Shown: in pieces, positions 37,670-46,226 of the stretch | How the letters are laid out: the number at the start of each line of letters is the position of its first letter | How positions within the stretch are numbered: position 1 is the stretch's first letter | Origin: Channallabes apus | Taxonomy: Eukaryota > Chordata > Actinopteri > Siluriformes > Clariidae | Assembly (NCBI GenBank): GCA_030522415.1 | Contig: CM060112.1 | Location: 1,878,001-1,942,000 of the forward strand | Direction of reading: 5' to 3' | DNA length: 64,000 nucleotides | The notes under the pieces: model-generated | Told to the model about the DNA's origin: nothing | The model's database searches: none | What the model saw: the letters and a program-made list of their open reading frames with translations, nothing else | Position numbers and translations under genes: made by a program

Positions 37670-39283
37670 ATCCTGCCTCTGATCTACAACTGCTACTCTT
37701 CCAAAGTGTCCGTCTTTTATCCATATGTGGACGATGGAGACACCGAGAGTATCAGTGATTTAAGATGCAAGATCAGACGAGTGCAGCGCCGGTCTATACA
37801 ACACACAGCTGCTTTAATACACATACACACACACACACAAACACACACACATCAATTTCACTAAAACGCCAAATTTTCAGCGAATCAGATTAATTGACTC
37901 AGTTCACTAAAAAGAGTCAACTCCAAAACGGCTCGTGTACTGTATAACCGCATGTCAGTTAGGTCTTTCACTGTGTGTGTGTGTGTGTGTGTGTTCAGTG
38001 TTCACTAGAGCTCGGACATCATCAAGGTAGAAAGTTTTCTCAGTACACCGGAGCTGTGATCTGACTGTCTGCTTCGTTCACATCTGATACCCTGGCCTCC
38101 CAGGAACTCCTTTAATGGCCCAAACATGTGGAAATGTCTTGGAGCGAGGTCAGGACTGTACGGGGGGGCGTGGCGATAACTCCCAGATGAGGCCTTCTTT
38201 AAAACGTTTGACCAATCTAATGTTTTACTGCGGCTGAGTCGCATCACTGTACTGAGCTTGAAGTCTTCTGTAAATGTCAATCACTTTTATACCTTCATTC
38301 ACCAGAAATTACATCAGAAGTCCAGGTTTAACTTGAACGCCCCACGTGCAGCAAAATTACACTGAACAGGGAAAAACTGTTTTAAAAATTGTAATTAAAA
38401 AAAAAATCTCTTAAAATCTTCAAGTTAGTTTGGAAAAGCAAAATAAGTAAATGTAGTGAGAAATAGATACATTAATACAGAACTTACACGTTAGGATTAT
38501 TTCTGAGAATTCAGGGAACATAAACAGCATAAAGTCACTAAACATTACATAAACTGTTTTGACTTCTCATGTGAAATAAACTTACAGTGTAAATGTCTCT
38601 TGGCATGTCTTTTAAGGCCAAGCCTGAAACACAGAATACACACTTCCTGTTAGTGGGCGGTTTGTTCTCCGTCAGAACCCAGTCCAGATCTCTGGAGGAC
38701 GTCCTATGTGGTGCTGAACTTAAAGGGACGGGTTCAGTTATTATAAGTCTTAAATCTTAAATCAAGGTTGATGTCCATATAAGTACATTATAGTAGGTCT
38801 TGTTCTTTTCCTTTTCTTTCTGCTCAGCACAGCAGTCGTGATGTTTGTCACCCATAACCGGAGTACAGTGTAAGTAATCTGTCCCACAACCCTGGGTCTG
38901 TGCGGAAATACTTTCCAAAAGTATGAAGCTTCTGCAGTCACACTGAGCTACGGCGAGTTTGGTACAAATTTAATTCTGTTCTTTCACTGTTACCGTCAGG
39001 CAATACCAGCGTTTCCCAATTCTGTCTTCTAGGAAACCACTTATTAAAAATGACAAATCATTATGACCCGATTCACACTGGGCACTACAGGTAGTCCCCA
39101 ACTCATGATAATACGAGTTACGAATTTCCGCAGATACGAACGGATCGCGGTTCTACCACCGGTTCAATCGCAGAAGTAGCTCACGTGTGTTGTACAAGAA
39201 ATAAACACTGCAGTGCACCAGATACCAATATTTACAATTATATACAATATTTTCAGCGTGTAAGTGAATGAATACAATGTCAT

Positions 39284-39339
<56 letters not shown>

Positions 39340-40817
39340 TGTGTGCGCACCGGACCAATGAGTCGTCCACACCGGTTTCATTGAATCAGTCCGGGATCAC
39401 GATGATTGACAGTGTCTGTCCTGTAAAGCTGTCCTGATGGAGAATAATCCTAATTTCAGAAATTTTCTTAAACGAGACAAGAGTTCACAGTCCAATACAG
39501 TGGAGAACAGCTCTGAGTTCTTAAATAACTTTTAACTTGAGAAACAAGCGAGGTATGGCATTAATATCTGAGCCTATGCCTCCTCGCTCTCTCTCTCTCT
39601 CTCTCTCTCCATCACGCACTGTGGGATTTCCGGTGTGTGTGTTTGGAATGCATGTTTTCACGTGACGACGGTTGTGAGATTTGGCCCCAATTACTTACCC
39701 TGTACTCGTGTTATGTGGGACAAACATCAAGGTCGATGTGCAGAGCAAGAAAATGTATGATGGTCAAGACCTTAGTTTAAGCTCCTGTTAAATAAACAGT
39801 TTATGATACATTTATTAATATCTTGTTTAATTCATTGTTCAATCTCATTCCACATTCCTGACCTGTACTCTGTTCTTGATTAGGGATAGGTCAGGGGTCA
39901 GGGGTCAGGGGTAGTCATTGGAATACTGATGAGAAGGTCCTAGGTTCAAACCCCAGCACCACCATGTTACCCCTGTTGGGCCCTTGAGCGAAACCGTTAA
40001 CCCTCAACTGCTCCGATGGATAATGAAATAAAAACGTCAGTCGATCTGGATAAGGGTGTCTGCCAAATGCCGTAAATATAAAATGTAAATGATTAGTGGG
40101 CTTGTTTATTATTATTATTATTAGTAGTAGTAGTAGTAATACAGTGAGGTGTTACTGAGCCTCATCATCTCCCCCTTTCCCATGTAAAGCTGATGGACAT
40201 GTTTTTAAGGACATTAATGAGGTCTGTGTTTGTTCTAACGATAAACTTGAGAACGGTTTAACTCCGCCTCTCTTTACGTTCTCACATCACTTGTAAAAAA
40301 CATTTGAACAGCAGACTTGTGAAAGACGTGATACATCCATCACATGGTTAGTAAATCATCCCATGTCTGGTGCGCGTAGAGTAAAATAACCCACCACGGG
40401 GGTCGAGTGAAGGAGTTACTGTTACAGCAGCACGTCTTTTATTCCTCTTACACCACCGTGGCTTGAAATGGACTGCTTTTTTTTCTTCTTCTCACAATAA
40501 GCAATAAAAAGTGATCCTGACACTGGAGACTCCTGACGTGAATATTAACCATGACTCATAGAGCTGTTGCTATGGAAACGAGAGCATATTAGAACGAGTG
40601 TATTAATATAAATCCAAGATAAAAAGATCTCTGACAAAAACACCTTCTGACCAATCAGAGTGCAGGATTTCTCGGGGAGGTGTGAATAATGATGAGGTCA
40701 CTCATGTCACCTGGTATGAGAATGGTCTTGAGCGGCCGCACCTCCACTCCTTGTGTCGGATACTGAAGTGGGCTGTTAGCTTCAGCTACAATCAGTAAAT
40801 CAGCGGGGGTCTGTGAC

Positions 40818-40854
<37 letters not shown>

Positions 40855-43800
40855 TATGTATAAAATCATATAAAATGATCTGGTAAGCTTGTGAGTAATC
40901 TGGTAAGTTTTTGAATGTTTCTTCGCACCTTATTTGGAAGCCCTGGTACTCTTTGGCGCGGCGTCGCTTCATTTCGTCGAGCTGAGAAGGCTGGAAGGCC
41001 GTGTGCAGTGGGTGGGCGGAAACTCGTGGGAACAGCAATTTGGCGAAGGGTAAATTTACACCGGCCCTCTCACCCTCACACACGCAGCCGTTACGGGCCA
41101 GGAGCCTGCCAGAAAAGAGAGGGGGGGAAAAAACTGCTGTTCTGACTTTACCAGATTTGTTTCTTCACATTGCGCTGGATCCACCGTGCACACCAACATC
41201 TGAGAGGAGAAACGTCCTCGGGATCCTGGCCGAGTTTCTGGACTATACCACGAATTAACATTACTAAACCTTTCAAATTCATCAACAAATAAAATAAACA
41301 GTCAGACCGCTGAGATTTCTAAATTATTCTAGAGTAGGAATAGCATGACTGTGTGGTCTACAGTTATACACAGGGGAGTTTTAAAAAAGTTTGTCCTTTA
41401 AGAAAATCTAAAAACACTCTGTCAAAGCACGCCAAACCAGCAGGGGGCGATATAACCCTAAAGCTGTGGCCAAACAGACGCTTGTAGACAACATACTCTC
41501 TCTCTCTCTCCAAGTACATCGCGCTCTGACGTTGAACGCAGGAGTCCCCCTTATCCCCACAGCGTCCCTCCTGTCCACACATCTACAAACCGGATTCCAA
41601 AAAAGTTGGGACACTACACAAATTGTGAATAAAAACTGAATGTAATGATGTGGAGATGGCAAATGTCAATATTTTATTCAGAATAGAACATAAATCACGG
41701 AACAAAAGTTTAAACTGGGAAAATGTATCATTTTAAGGGAAAAATATGGTGAATCAAAAAGTCATGGTGTCAACAAATTCCCAAAAAGTTGGGACAAGGC
41801 CATTTTCACCACTGTGTGGCATCTCCCCTTCTTCTTACAACACTCAACAGACGTCTGGGGACCGAGGAGACCAGTTTCTCAAGTTTAGAAATAGGAATGC
41901 TCTCCCATTCTTGTCTAATACAGGCCTCTAACTGTTCAATCGTCTTGGGCCTTCTTTGTCGCACCTTCCTCTTTATGATGCACCAAATGTTCTCTATAGG
42001 GGAAAGATCTGGACTGCAGACTGGCCATTTCAGTACCCGGATCCTTCTCCTACACAGCCATGATGTTGTGATTGATGCAGAATGTGGTCTGGCATTATCT
42101 TGTTGAAAAATGCAGGGTCTTCCCTGAAAGAGATGACTAGATGCTGTTCTAGAACCTGAATATATTTCTCTGCATTGATGGTGCCTTTCCAGACATGCAA
42201 GCTGCCCATGCCACACGCACTCATGCAACCCCATACCATCAGAGATGCAGGCTTCTGAACTGAGCGTTGATAACAACTTGGGTCGTCCTTGTCCTCTTTG
42301 GTCCGGATGACATGGCGTCCCACATTTCCAACAAGAACTTCGAATCGTGACTCGTCTGACCACAGAACAGTCTTCCATTTTGCCACACTCCATTTTAAAT
42401 GATCCCTGGCCCAATGAAAACGCCTGTGCTTGTGGATCTTGCTTAGAAATGGCTTCTTCTTTGCACTGTAGAGTTTCAGCTGGCGACGGCGGATGGCACG
42501 GTGGATTGTGTTCACTGACGATGGTTTCTGGAAGTATTCCTGAGCCCATTCTGTGATTTCCTTTACAGTAGCATTCCTGTTTGTGGTGCAGTGTCGTTTA
42601 AGGGCCCGGAGATCACGGGCATCCAGTATGGTTTTACGCCCTTGACCCTTACGCACAGAGATTGTTCCAGATTCTCTGAATCTTCGGATGATATTATGCA
42701 CAGTTGATGATGATAACTGCAAAGTCTTTGCAATTTTTCGCTAGGTAACACCTTTCTGATATTGCTCCACTATCTTTCTGCGCAACATTGTGGGAATTGG
42801 TGATTCTCTACCCATCTTGGCTTCTGAGAGACACTGCCACTCTGAGAAGCTCTTTTTATACCCAATCATGTTGCCAATTAACCTAATTACTGTTAATTGG
42901 TCTTCCAGCTCTTCGTTATGCTCAAATTTACTTTTTCCAGCCTCTTATTGCTACTTGTCCCAACTTTTTTGGGATTTGTTGACACCGTGACATTTTGATT
43001 CACCATATTTTTCCCTTAAAATGATACATTATCTCGGATTAAACTTTTGATCTGTCATCTATGTTCTATTCTGAATAAAATATTGACATTTGCCATCTCC
43101 ACATCATTGCATTCAGTTTTTATTCACAATTTGTTTAGTGTCCCAACTTTTTTGGAATCCGGTTTGTACACCAAAACACTAAGTTTCTAATTGGATCCCT
43201 TTCCGGGGACTGCTCATGTGTGGACAAGATACTGAGACACCAAACCACAGAGAAGAAGCCACTCAGAACCAGTCTACACACACACACACACACACAAGCT
43301 CTTGCCTTTAAACCCGCCAAAAATTAGGGACAGAAAATGCTGACTTAAAAGTTAATTGTTTGTTTATCGTTAAATGAAGCTGACTTAACATAAAGACAAT
43401 TGAAAATAATTTAAAAATGAAATAAATAATTGAAAGACCAAGATGTACAGGTGTGTGTCGGGGTGTGTTAAGGTGTGTGTTGAGGATGAGTGTCAGGGTT
43501 GTATGACTGCAGGTGAGTAACAATAACAAAAATAAAGACATAAAATAATAAAATGAATCACACAAACAAATAAACACAAGAAACTAAACAGCAGAATTTG
43601 CACTCGCACTGACAGAGCGGGAACAACACAGATGTGAGACAACCGCTGAGTCCAAGTTGTGACTATTATAACAAAACTGATGACAAAAAAGGCTCAGGTG
43701 AGATCATTCAGCTCATGGCAGAGGTGCACTATGGGAACTGAAGTCCCACGTGACTTTGGGCATGTGGCGCCCTCTACGGGTTGTTCCTGACGAGGAGACT

Positions 43801-45636
43801 TTACTAAACAGAATGTGAATTAAACCAAAGGCGGAAAATAATAACTATGAACAAAGAAAATGAACAGATGCCTTAACAGACACAATGCAGAGTCTGCGAG
43901 AAACACTGAATAATTAATAATAAATATAATTAATACAACTTGGCGGCGCGGTGGTGTAGTGGTTAGCACTGTCGCCTTGCACCTCCAGGGTCTGGGTTCG
44001 ATTCCCCAGCCAGGCTCGATTCCCGTCTCTGTGTGCATGGAGTTTGCATGTTCTCCCCGTGCTTGGTGGGTTTCCTCCGGGTACTCCGGTTTCCTCCCAC
44101 AGTCCAAATACATGCAGGTTAGGCTAATTGGCGTTCCCAAATTGCCCGTAGTGTGTGATTGGGTGTGTGAGTGTGTGTATGTGTGCGTGCCCTGCGATGG
44201 ATTGGCACCCTGTCCAGCGTGTACCCCGCCTAGTGCCCGAAGTCTCCTGGGATAGGCTCCAGGTCCCCCTTGACCCTGAACACAGGATTAAGCGGTATAG
44301 AAGATGAATGAATGAATGAATGATAATACAACTTTAGATTTTTTATTATTTATTTTTATATGAATATTTTTGTTTGTGGAATGAATCATTGAAGTTTGCA
44401 TTACTTTTTATGGGGAAATATATATATATCTTCAATGAATCGTTCCACAAACAAAAATATTTATATAACAATAATTAATACAAAAAAGAGTTGCATTGTG
44501 TCTTTGTAGATTTAGAGAAAGCGTACGACAGGGTGCCGAGAGAGGAGCTGTGGTGTTGTATGAGGAAGTCTGGAGTGGCAGAGAAGTATGTTAGAGTGGT
44601 GCAGGACATGTATGAGAGTTGTAAGACAGTGGTGAGATGTGCTGTAGGTGTGACAGAAGAGTTCAAGGTGGAGGTGGGTCTGCATCAAGGATCGGCTCTA
44701 AGCCCCTTTTTGTTTGCTCTGTTGATGGACAGGATGACAATTGAGGTAAGACAGGAGTCTCCATGGACTATGATGTTTGCAGATAACATTGTGCTTTGTA
44801 GCGAGAGCTACAACAGGTGAACAGGTGGAGGAAAATTTGGAGAGGTGGAGGTACGCTCTGGAAAGCAGAGGAATGAAGGTTAGCCGCAGCAAGACGGAAT
44901 ACATGTGTGTGAATAAGAGGAGCCCAAGAGGAACAGTGAGGCTACAGGGAGCAGAGGTAAAGAAGGTGCAGGATTTTAAGTACTTAGGGTCAACTGTCGA
45001 GACCAACAGAGAGTGTAGAAAGGAGGAGAAGAGCCGGGTACAGGCAGGTTGGAATGGGTGGAGACAAGTGTCAGGTGTGTAGTGCGATAAAAGAGTATCA
45101 GCGAGAATGAAAGGAAAGGTGTACAGGACAGTGGTGAGACCAGCGATGCTCTACGGCTTAGAGACAGTGGCACTGAAGAAAAGACAGGAGGCAGAGCTGG
45201 AGGTAGCAGAGCTGAAGATGTTGAGGTTCTCTTTGGGAGTGACAAGGATGGATAGGATCAAGAATGAGTTCATCAGAGGGACAACCCATGTGAGATGTTT
45301 TGGAGATAAAGTCAGAGAGGCCAGATTGAGGTGGTTTGGACATGTTCAGAGGAGAGATGGTGAATATATCAGTAGAAGGATGCTGAGGTTGGAACTGCCA
45401 GGCAGGAGGTCTAGAGGAAGACCAAAGAGGAGATTTATGGATGCAGTGAGAGAGAACATGAAGTTAGTTGGTGTGAGAGAAGAGGATGCAGAGGATAGGG
45501 TTAGATGGAGGCAGATGATTCGCTGTGGCGACCCCTGAAAGGGAACAGCCGAAAGACAAAGAAGAATTAATACAAAATCTAAAGTAAAAATAAAACAAAT
45601 TAACCTGCAAATTTATCATGACAGAGCAGTTTTCCA

Positions 45637-45704
<68 letters not shown>

Positions 45705-46226
45705 GGGACACATACACACTAATGGAAACATTGCTCTATAGGGAAACCTTTTTAACATGGAACCTCTCTAATGACTGCAGCCTATTCCAGGAGATTTAGG
45801 GCACGAGACAGGGTACGTCCTGGACAGGGTGCGGTGCCAATCCATCACAGGAGTCTAGCATGTGACGTCTATCTTACTGAATGAATAATCCAAGCTGTAA
45901 CAATTAATTACCGGTTGAATTAAACGCTCGTTATTAATTAAACACTTCAATTAGAATAGCACTTGATCCAGCACTGAGGGTTGTGATATAAGTGTGTGTC
46001 CGGATACTGACCCTGCGACGTTGTCCTTCATGCGGTACGGGATGGAGCCGGCGCTCGGGTCTGGGTCGGGAAGTCTCTCCTCCAGCAGTCGCTCGACTCC
46101 CCAGCCGGGTCTCTGCCGCAGGTCCACAATGCTGTAGGTTCGAGTGGGCCAGGAGTGCATCACCGCCATCAGCAGCAGCACCGACGCTATCAGCGCTAAC
46201 AACACCGCCTTCAGCAGAGAATGCAT
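25307..46226 (-). CDS. b4galnt1: Beta-1,4 N-acetylgalactosaminyltransferase 1 (GM2/GD2 synthase), complete coding region in ten exons
   Basis: This Golgi type II membrane enzyme moves GalNAc from UDP-GalNAc onto GM3/GD3 (and lactosylceramide) to make GM2/GD2. The coding exons on the minus strand are 46226-46012, 41105-40929, 40817-40711, 38623-38586, 37099-36919, 36532-36434, 34459-34272, 34040-33900, 25881-25644 and 25521-25307. All ten junctions keep frame (phases 2,2,1,0,1,1,0,0,1), summing to 1599 nt, 532 residues plus stop. Visible are a membrane anchor at residues 4-23, C79/C81, the DDD metal-binding motif at 357-359 (VLWVDDDF), C412, C429 and C476. The last three fall at the same numbers as in the human enzyme. 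N-glycosylation sequons occur at 181 (NFS) and 275 (NIS). No stop or frameshift is present. Teleosts can have a and b paralogues; I cannot tell which this is. The introns are 80-90% mobile elements and spacer. Confidence 0.95.
25644..25881 (-). CDS. b4galnt1: b4galnt1 exon 9
   Basis: Codes residues 383-461 between a TGTAG acceptor and a GTAAGT donor. It carries [17 protein letters not shown]412, RRGFHH, C429 and the highly conserved [20 protein letters not shown] active-site region. It is followed by an intron, extended upstream to 33900, that contains nested transposons. Confidence 0.95.
25990..26392 (-). mobile_element. Half copy of pogo-type MITE in b4galnt1 intron 8
   Basis: On the minus strand it starts CAGTGAAACCTCGGATTGCG and follows the left half of the element at 50036-50848 for about 300 bp (shared GAGCCAACGGTTTTTCTCTC and AATTGTGGGTAATC). 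The 3' TA next to the terminus fits TA-targeted insertion. The other half is absent. Confidence 0.65.
26505..28089 (+). mobile_element. hAT-type DNA transposon with perfect 8-bp target duplication
   Basis: The termini are CAGTGGTTCTCAAAGTGTGG on the left and, in reverse complement, CAGTGGTTCTCAAACTTTTT on the right. It is flanked on both sides by the 8-bp duplication AGTTAGGA (26497-26504 and 28090-28097), the hAT hallmark. Inside, a 113-codon frame at 27514-27855 encodes a zinc-finger segment [18 protein letters not shown], then [20 protein letters not shown], as in ZBED5/SCAND3-like hAT-derived proteins. The catalytic domain is missing, so the copy is non-autonomous. A second, unrelated BED-finger remnant sits at about 27060-27540. 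Confidence 0.9.
27060..27540 (+). mobile_element. ZBED1-like hAT fragment nested inside the larger hAT element
   Basis: After a frameshift, the segment encodes [20 protein letters not shown] and, around 27220-27340, a BED-type finger of the form C-x-V-R-K-C...[12 protein letters not shown]. The right end reads, in reverse, TAGGGGGGGGCGATATAACC, close to the CAGGGGTGGGCGATAT-like end I associate with fish ZBED1-type hATs. The left terminus was not found, so nesting by insertion is inferred rather than proven. Confidence 0.5.
29268..29545 (+). mobile_element. Rearranged LINE 3' UTR fragment
   Basis: It contains AGCTACACATGCTGCTCCTG and ACCCAGATGAGGATGGGTTC through TCTCAGGGAGTTTTTCCTTG, as in the 3' UTR of the LINE at 31200-33275, but the intervening ~350 bp are deleted and the tail is absent. 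Confidence 0.75.
29546..30715. other. Intronic spacer with microsatellites
   Basis: It contains (CA)n at 29919-29942, (GT)n at 30091-30137 and (TG)n at 30344-30403. No exon of b4galnt1 is expected or seen here. Confidence 0.5.
30344..30403. repeat. (TG)n microsatellite
   Basis: About 30 perfect units within b4galnt1 intron 8. Confidence 0.95.
30716..31075 (+). repeat. Unnamed interspersed repeat, copy A
   Basis: About 340 bp shared at high identity with copy B (50985-51370): GTAACAGCACTGTGACATGT, GTGTCCCAGGTGTTGTCCAG, CGGTCCGCAGTACTGAGGAG, TGATAACGTTA and CGTCCGTGTCGTTCTGTTCA are common to both. It lacks the first ~30 bp present in copies B and C and the stretch AGTGGGCG. It has no coding potential and I do not recognise the family. 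Confidence 0.75.
31200..33275 (+). mobile_element. CR1/L2-like LINE, best-preserved copy, one premature stop in the RT
   Basis: The reading frame from 31208 covers [39 protein letters not shown] and [17 protein letters not shown] (catalytic ADD). A TGA at 31586-31588 stands where related copies need W ([11 protein letters not shown]), and the same frame resumes immediately at 31589 to the natural stop at 32335 ([13 protein letters not shown]). A ~940-bp 3' UTR with a (TC)n run ends in GACAATGTCAATTGTTAAAA and GCGCTATACAAATAAA. The 5' part (endonuclease and early RT) is missing. It is the youngest-looking copy of a family with at least seven fragments in this window. It lies in b4galnt1 intron 8. 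Confidence 0.88.
33735..33838 (+). mobile_element. Extremely 5'-truncated LINE tail
   Basis: AAAGCTGCTTTGTGACAATG then TCAATTGTTAAAAGCGCTAT and AGAAATAAAATTG followed by (ATAA)n: only the last ~100 bp of the same LINE family, 60 bp from b4galnt1 exon 8. Confidence 0.8.
33900..34040 (-). CDS. b4galnt1: b4galnt1 exon 8 (DDD motif exon)
   Basis: Codes residues 336-382, in phase 0-0, acceptor TGTCAG, donor GTGAGA. It carries [20 protein letters not shown] and the metal/UDP-sugar binding D357-D358-D359. A (CA)n array forms the adjoining polypyrimidine side of the acceptor. Confidence 0.96.
34272..34459 (-). CDS. b4galnt1: b4galnt1 exon 7
   Basis: Codes residues 273-335 with [18 protein letters not shown], the start of the GT-A catalytic fold. 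[16 protein letters not shown] and [13 protein letters not shown] follow. Acceptor CTCAG, donor GTATGA. The N275 sequon is conserved with mammals. Confidence 0.96.
34893..36352 (+). mobile_element. Tc1-like transposon, plus-strand transposase, frame-broken
   Basis: The left end is ACACCGCGTTCCAAGTTATT then ATGCAAATTG. Degenerate transposase frames give [20 protein letters not shown] DNA-binding sequence, [16 protein letters not shown] (first D), [15 protein letters not shown] (second D) and [17 protein letters not shown] (third acidic residue E). Stops at about 35210, 35426 and 35528, and a shift near 35720, disable it. An internal terminal-like sequence (GCAGAATAATTTGGAACAGT) lies near 36239-36258, and the right terminus appears truncated by 36352. 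It sits in b4galnt1 intron 6. Confidence 0.82.
36434..36532 (-). CDS. b4galnt1: b4galnt1 exon 6
   Basis: Codes residues 240-272, containing [16 protein letters not shown], after a GTTTCAG acceptor and before GTGACC. The split valine codon (G|TG) links it to exon 5. Confidence 0.93.
36640..36800 (+). mobile_element. Degenerate tRNA-derived SINE fragment
   Basis: GGTTTGATTCCTGCATGGG (B-box like), then GGGTTTCCTCCCACAGTCCA and GACATGCAGATTCGGCTAAC match the SINE at 43942-44323. The 5' end and 3' tail are missing. It lies in b4galnt1 intron 5. Confidence 0.7.
36919..37099 (-). CDS. b4galnt1: b4galnt1 exon 5
   Basis: Codes residues 180-239: [20 protein letters not shown] through [17 protein letters not shown] and STADT. 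The acceptor is CTTTTTAG, the donor GTACGC. The NFS sequon at 181 corresponds to the mammalian NLT site. Confidence 0.93.
37375..37530. repeat. Interspersed repeat, uninterrupted copy
   Basis: CTCATTCCACATTCCTGCCC, AGTAGTAGTAGTAATATAGT and GAGGTGTTACTGAGCCTCAT with CATCTCCCCCTTTCCCATGT are repeated at 39845-40195, where a SINE interrupts the sequence. It serves here as the empty-site reference for that insertion. Confidence 0.85.
37611..37665. repeat. (CA)n microsatellite
   Basis: About 27 perfect units inside the mariner-like element. Confidence 0.95.
38586..38623 (-). CDS. b4galnt1: b4galnt1 exon 4 (38-nt micro-exon)
   Basis: It is too short for a frame search and was found by phase. After a GTGTTTCAG acceptor it reads (G)GC TTG GCC TTA... 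giving [13 protein letters not shown] and ends at a GTAAGT donor. It bridges the phase-1 end of exon 3 to the phase-0 start of exon 5 exactly, and aligns with the human GLSLQ...VYQV segment. Without it the frame would break. Confidence 0.88.
39289..39346. repeat. (GT)n microsatellite
   Basis: About 24 GT units plus a GCGC-interrupted end. Confidence 0.95.
39884..40089 (+). mobile_element. tRNA-derived SINE with L2-type tail and 7-bp target duplication
   Basis: It has a pol III B-box-like GGTTCAAACCCCAGCACCAC, and the conserved GGGCCCTTGAGCGAAACCGT region. The tail, AGTCGATCTGGATAAGGGTG then TCTGCCAAATGCCGTAAAT, is nearly the 3' tail of the L2 LINE at 12905-14075. It is flanked by TGATTAG at 39877-39883 and 40090-40096. 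The repeat at 37375-37530 supplies the empty site. It lies in b4galnt1 intron 3. Confidence 0.85.
40711..40817 (-). CDS. b4galnt1: b4galnt1 exon 3
   Basis: Codes residues 131-166: [20 protein letters not shown] and [16 protein letters not shown], the most conserved part of the stem region. Acceptor GTGTAG next to a (CA)n array, donor GTGACA. Confidence 0.95.
40929..41105 (-). CDS. b4galnt1: b4galnt1 exon 2
   Basis: Codes residues 72-130: [15 protein letters not shown] with C79 and C81 (equivalent to the intersubunit cysteines of the mammalian dimer), then [20 protein letters not shown]. Acceptor CTGGCAG, donor GTGCGA. Confidence 0.93.
41586..43166 (-). mobile_element. Tc1-like transposon with ~210-bp inverted repeats, intact ends
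   Basis: Both ends begin CAAACCGGATTCCAAAAAAG and stay nearly identical for about 210 bp. An internal repeat of the CCCAAAAAGTTGGGACAAG sequence marks the inner edge (IR/DR arrangement). TA flanks both sides. The transposase (minus strand, about 42815-41808) has a paired-like HTH ([16 protein letters not shown]), the [10 protein letters not shown] linker, WSDESRFEV (first D), [12 protein letters not shown] (second D) and [20 protein letters not shown] (third acidic residue E). It carries a TAG near 42742 and a small frameshift near 42120, so it is recently inactivated. The ends are good enough for mobilisation in trans. It lies in b4galnt1 intron 1-2. Confidence 0.93.
43942..44323 (+). mobile_element. 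tRNA-derived SINE with (TGAA)n tail and 11-bp target duplication
   Basis: The head is GGCGGCGCGGTGGTGTAGTG then GTTAGCACTG, with A-box- and B-box-like motifs (GGGTTCGATTCCCC). A body with TTTCCTCCGGGTACTCCGGT and CCTGCGATGGATTGGCACCC follows, and a (GAAT)n tail. The target duplication TAATACAACTT occurs at 43931-43941 and 44324-44334, exact. Further copies lie at 55539-55903, 58142-58730 and, decayed, at 9575, 36640, 45775 and 60165. Confidence 0.92.
44486..45564 (+). mobile_element. 5'-truncated RTE-like LINE with 13-bp target duplication
   Basis: It encodes [20 protein letters not shown] and [20 protein letters not shown], then FADNIVLCS (catalytic D-N instead of D-D). After a frameshift near 44815 come [20 protein letters not shown] and [13 protein letters not shown], and the C-terminal [15 protein letters not shown] and [16 protein letters not shown]. 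It ends GGGAACAGCCGAAAGACAAA. The target duplication AATTAATACAAAA flanks it exactly (44473-44485, 45565-45577). The TAG at about 45080 and the damaged active site show it is dead. Confidence 0.9.
45640..45703. repeat. (TG)n microsatellite
   Basis: About 31 perfect units. A decayed minus-strand SINE fragment (TCCAGGAGATTTAGGGCACG, then GTGCCAATCCATCACAG) follows at 45775-45860. Confidence 0.95.
46012..46226 (-). CDS. b4galnt1: b4galnt1 exon 1 (start codon, membrane anchor)
   Basis: Codes residues 1-71. The ATG is eight bases inside an exon whose acceptor (TGTGTCAG) ends at 46235, so an upstream non-coding exon must exist. [20 protein letters not shown] forms the single signal-anchor helix, followed by the stem with [11 protein letters not shown] matching human IPVRIKEQVVG. 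Donor GTCAGT. Confidence 0.93.

Larger units (their letters stand above)
37229..38343 (-). mobile_element. Mariner-like transposon with matching terminal inverted repeats
   Basis: The left end GGAGCGTTCAAGTCAAACTC and the reverse-complemented right end GGGGCGTTCAAGTTAAACCT are imperfect inverted repeats. The minus-strand frame 38280-38005 encodes [20 protein letters not shown] and EFLGGQG, the mariner D34D block. The left half of the transposase has been replaced by a duplicated intron segment (37375-37530) and a (CA)n array, so this is an internally replaced, dead element. It lies between b4galnt1 exons 5 and 4. Confidence 0.75.

Noticed and set aside
39095..39720. Possible further pogo-type element starting ACAGGTAGTCCCCAACTCAT
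   Set aside because: The left end resembles a known terminus style, but no matching right end or TA duplication was found, so it was not listed as an element.
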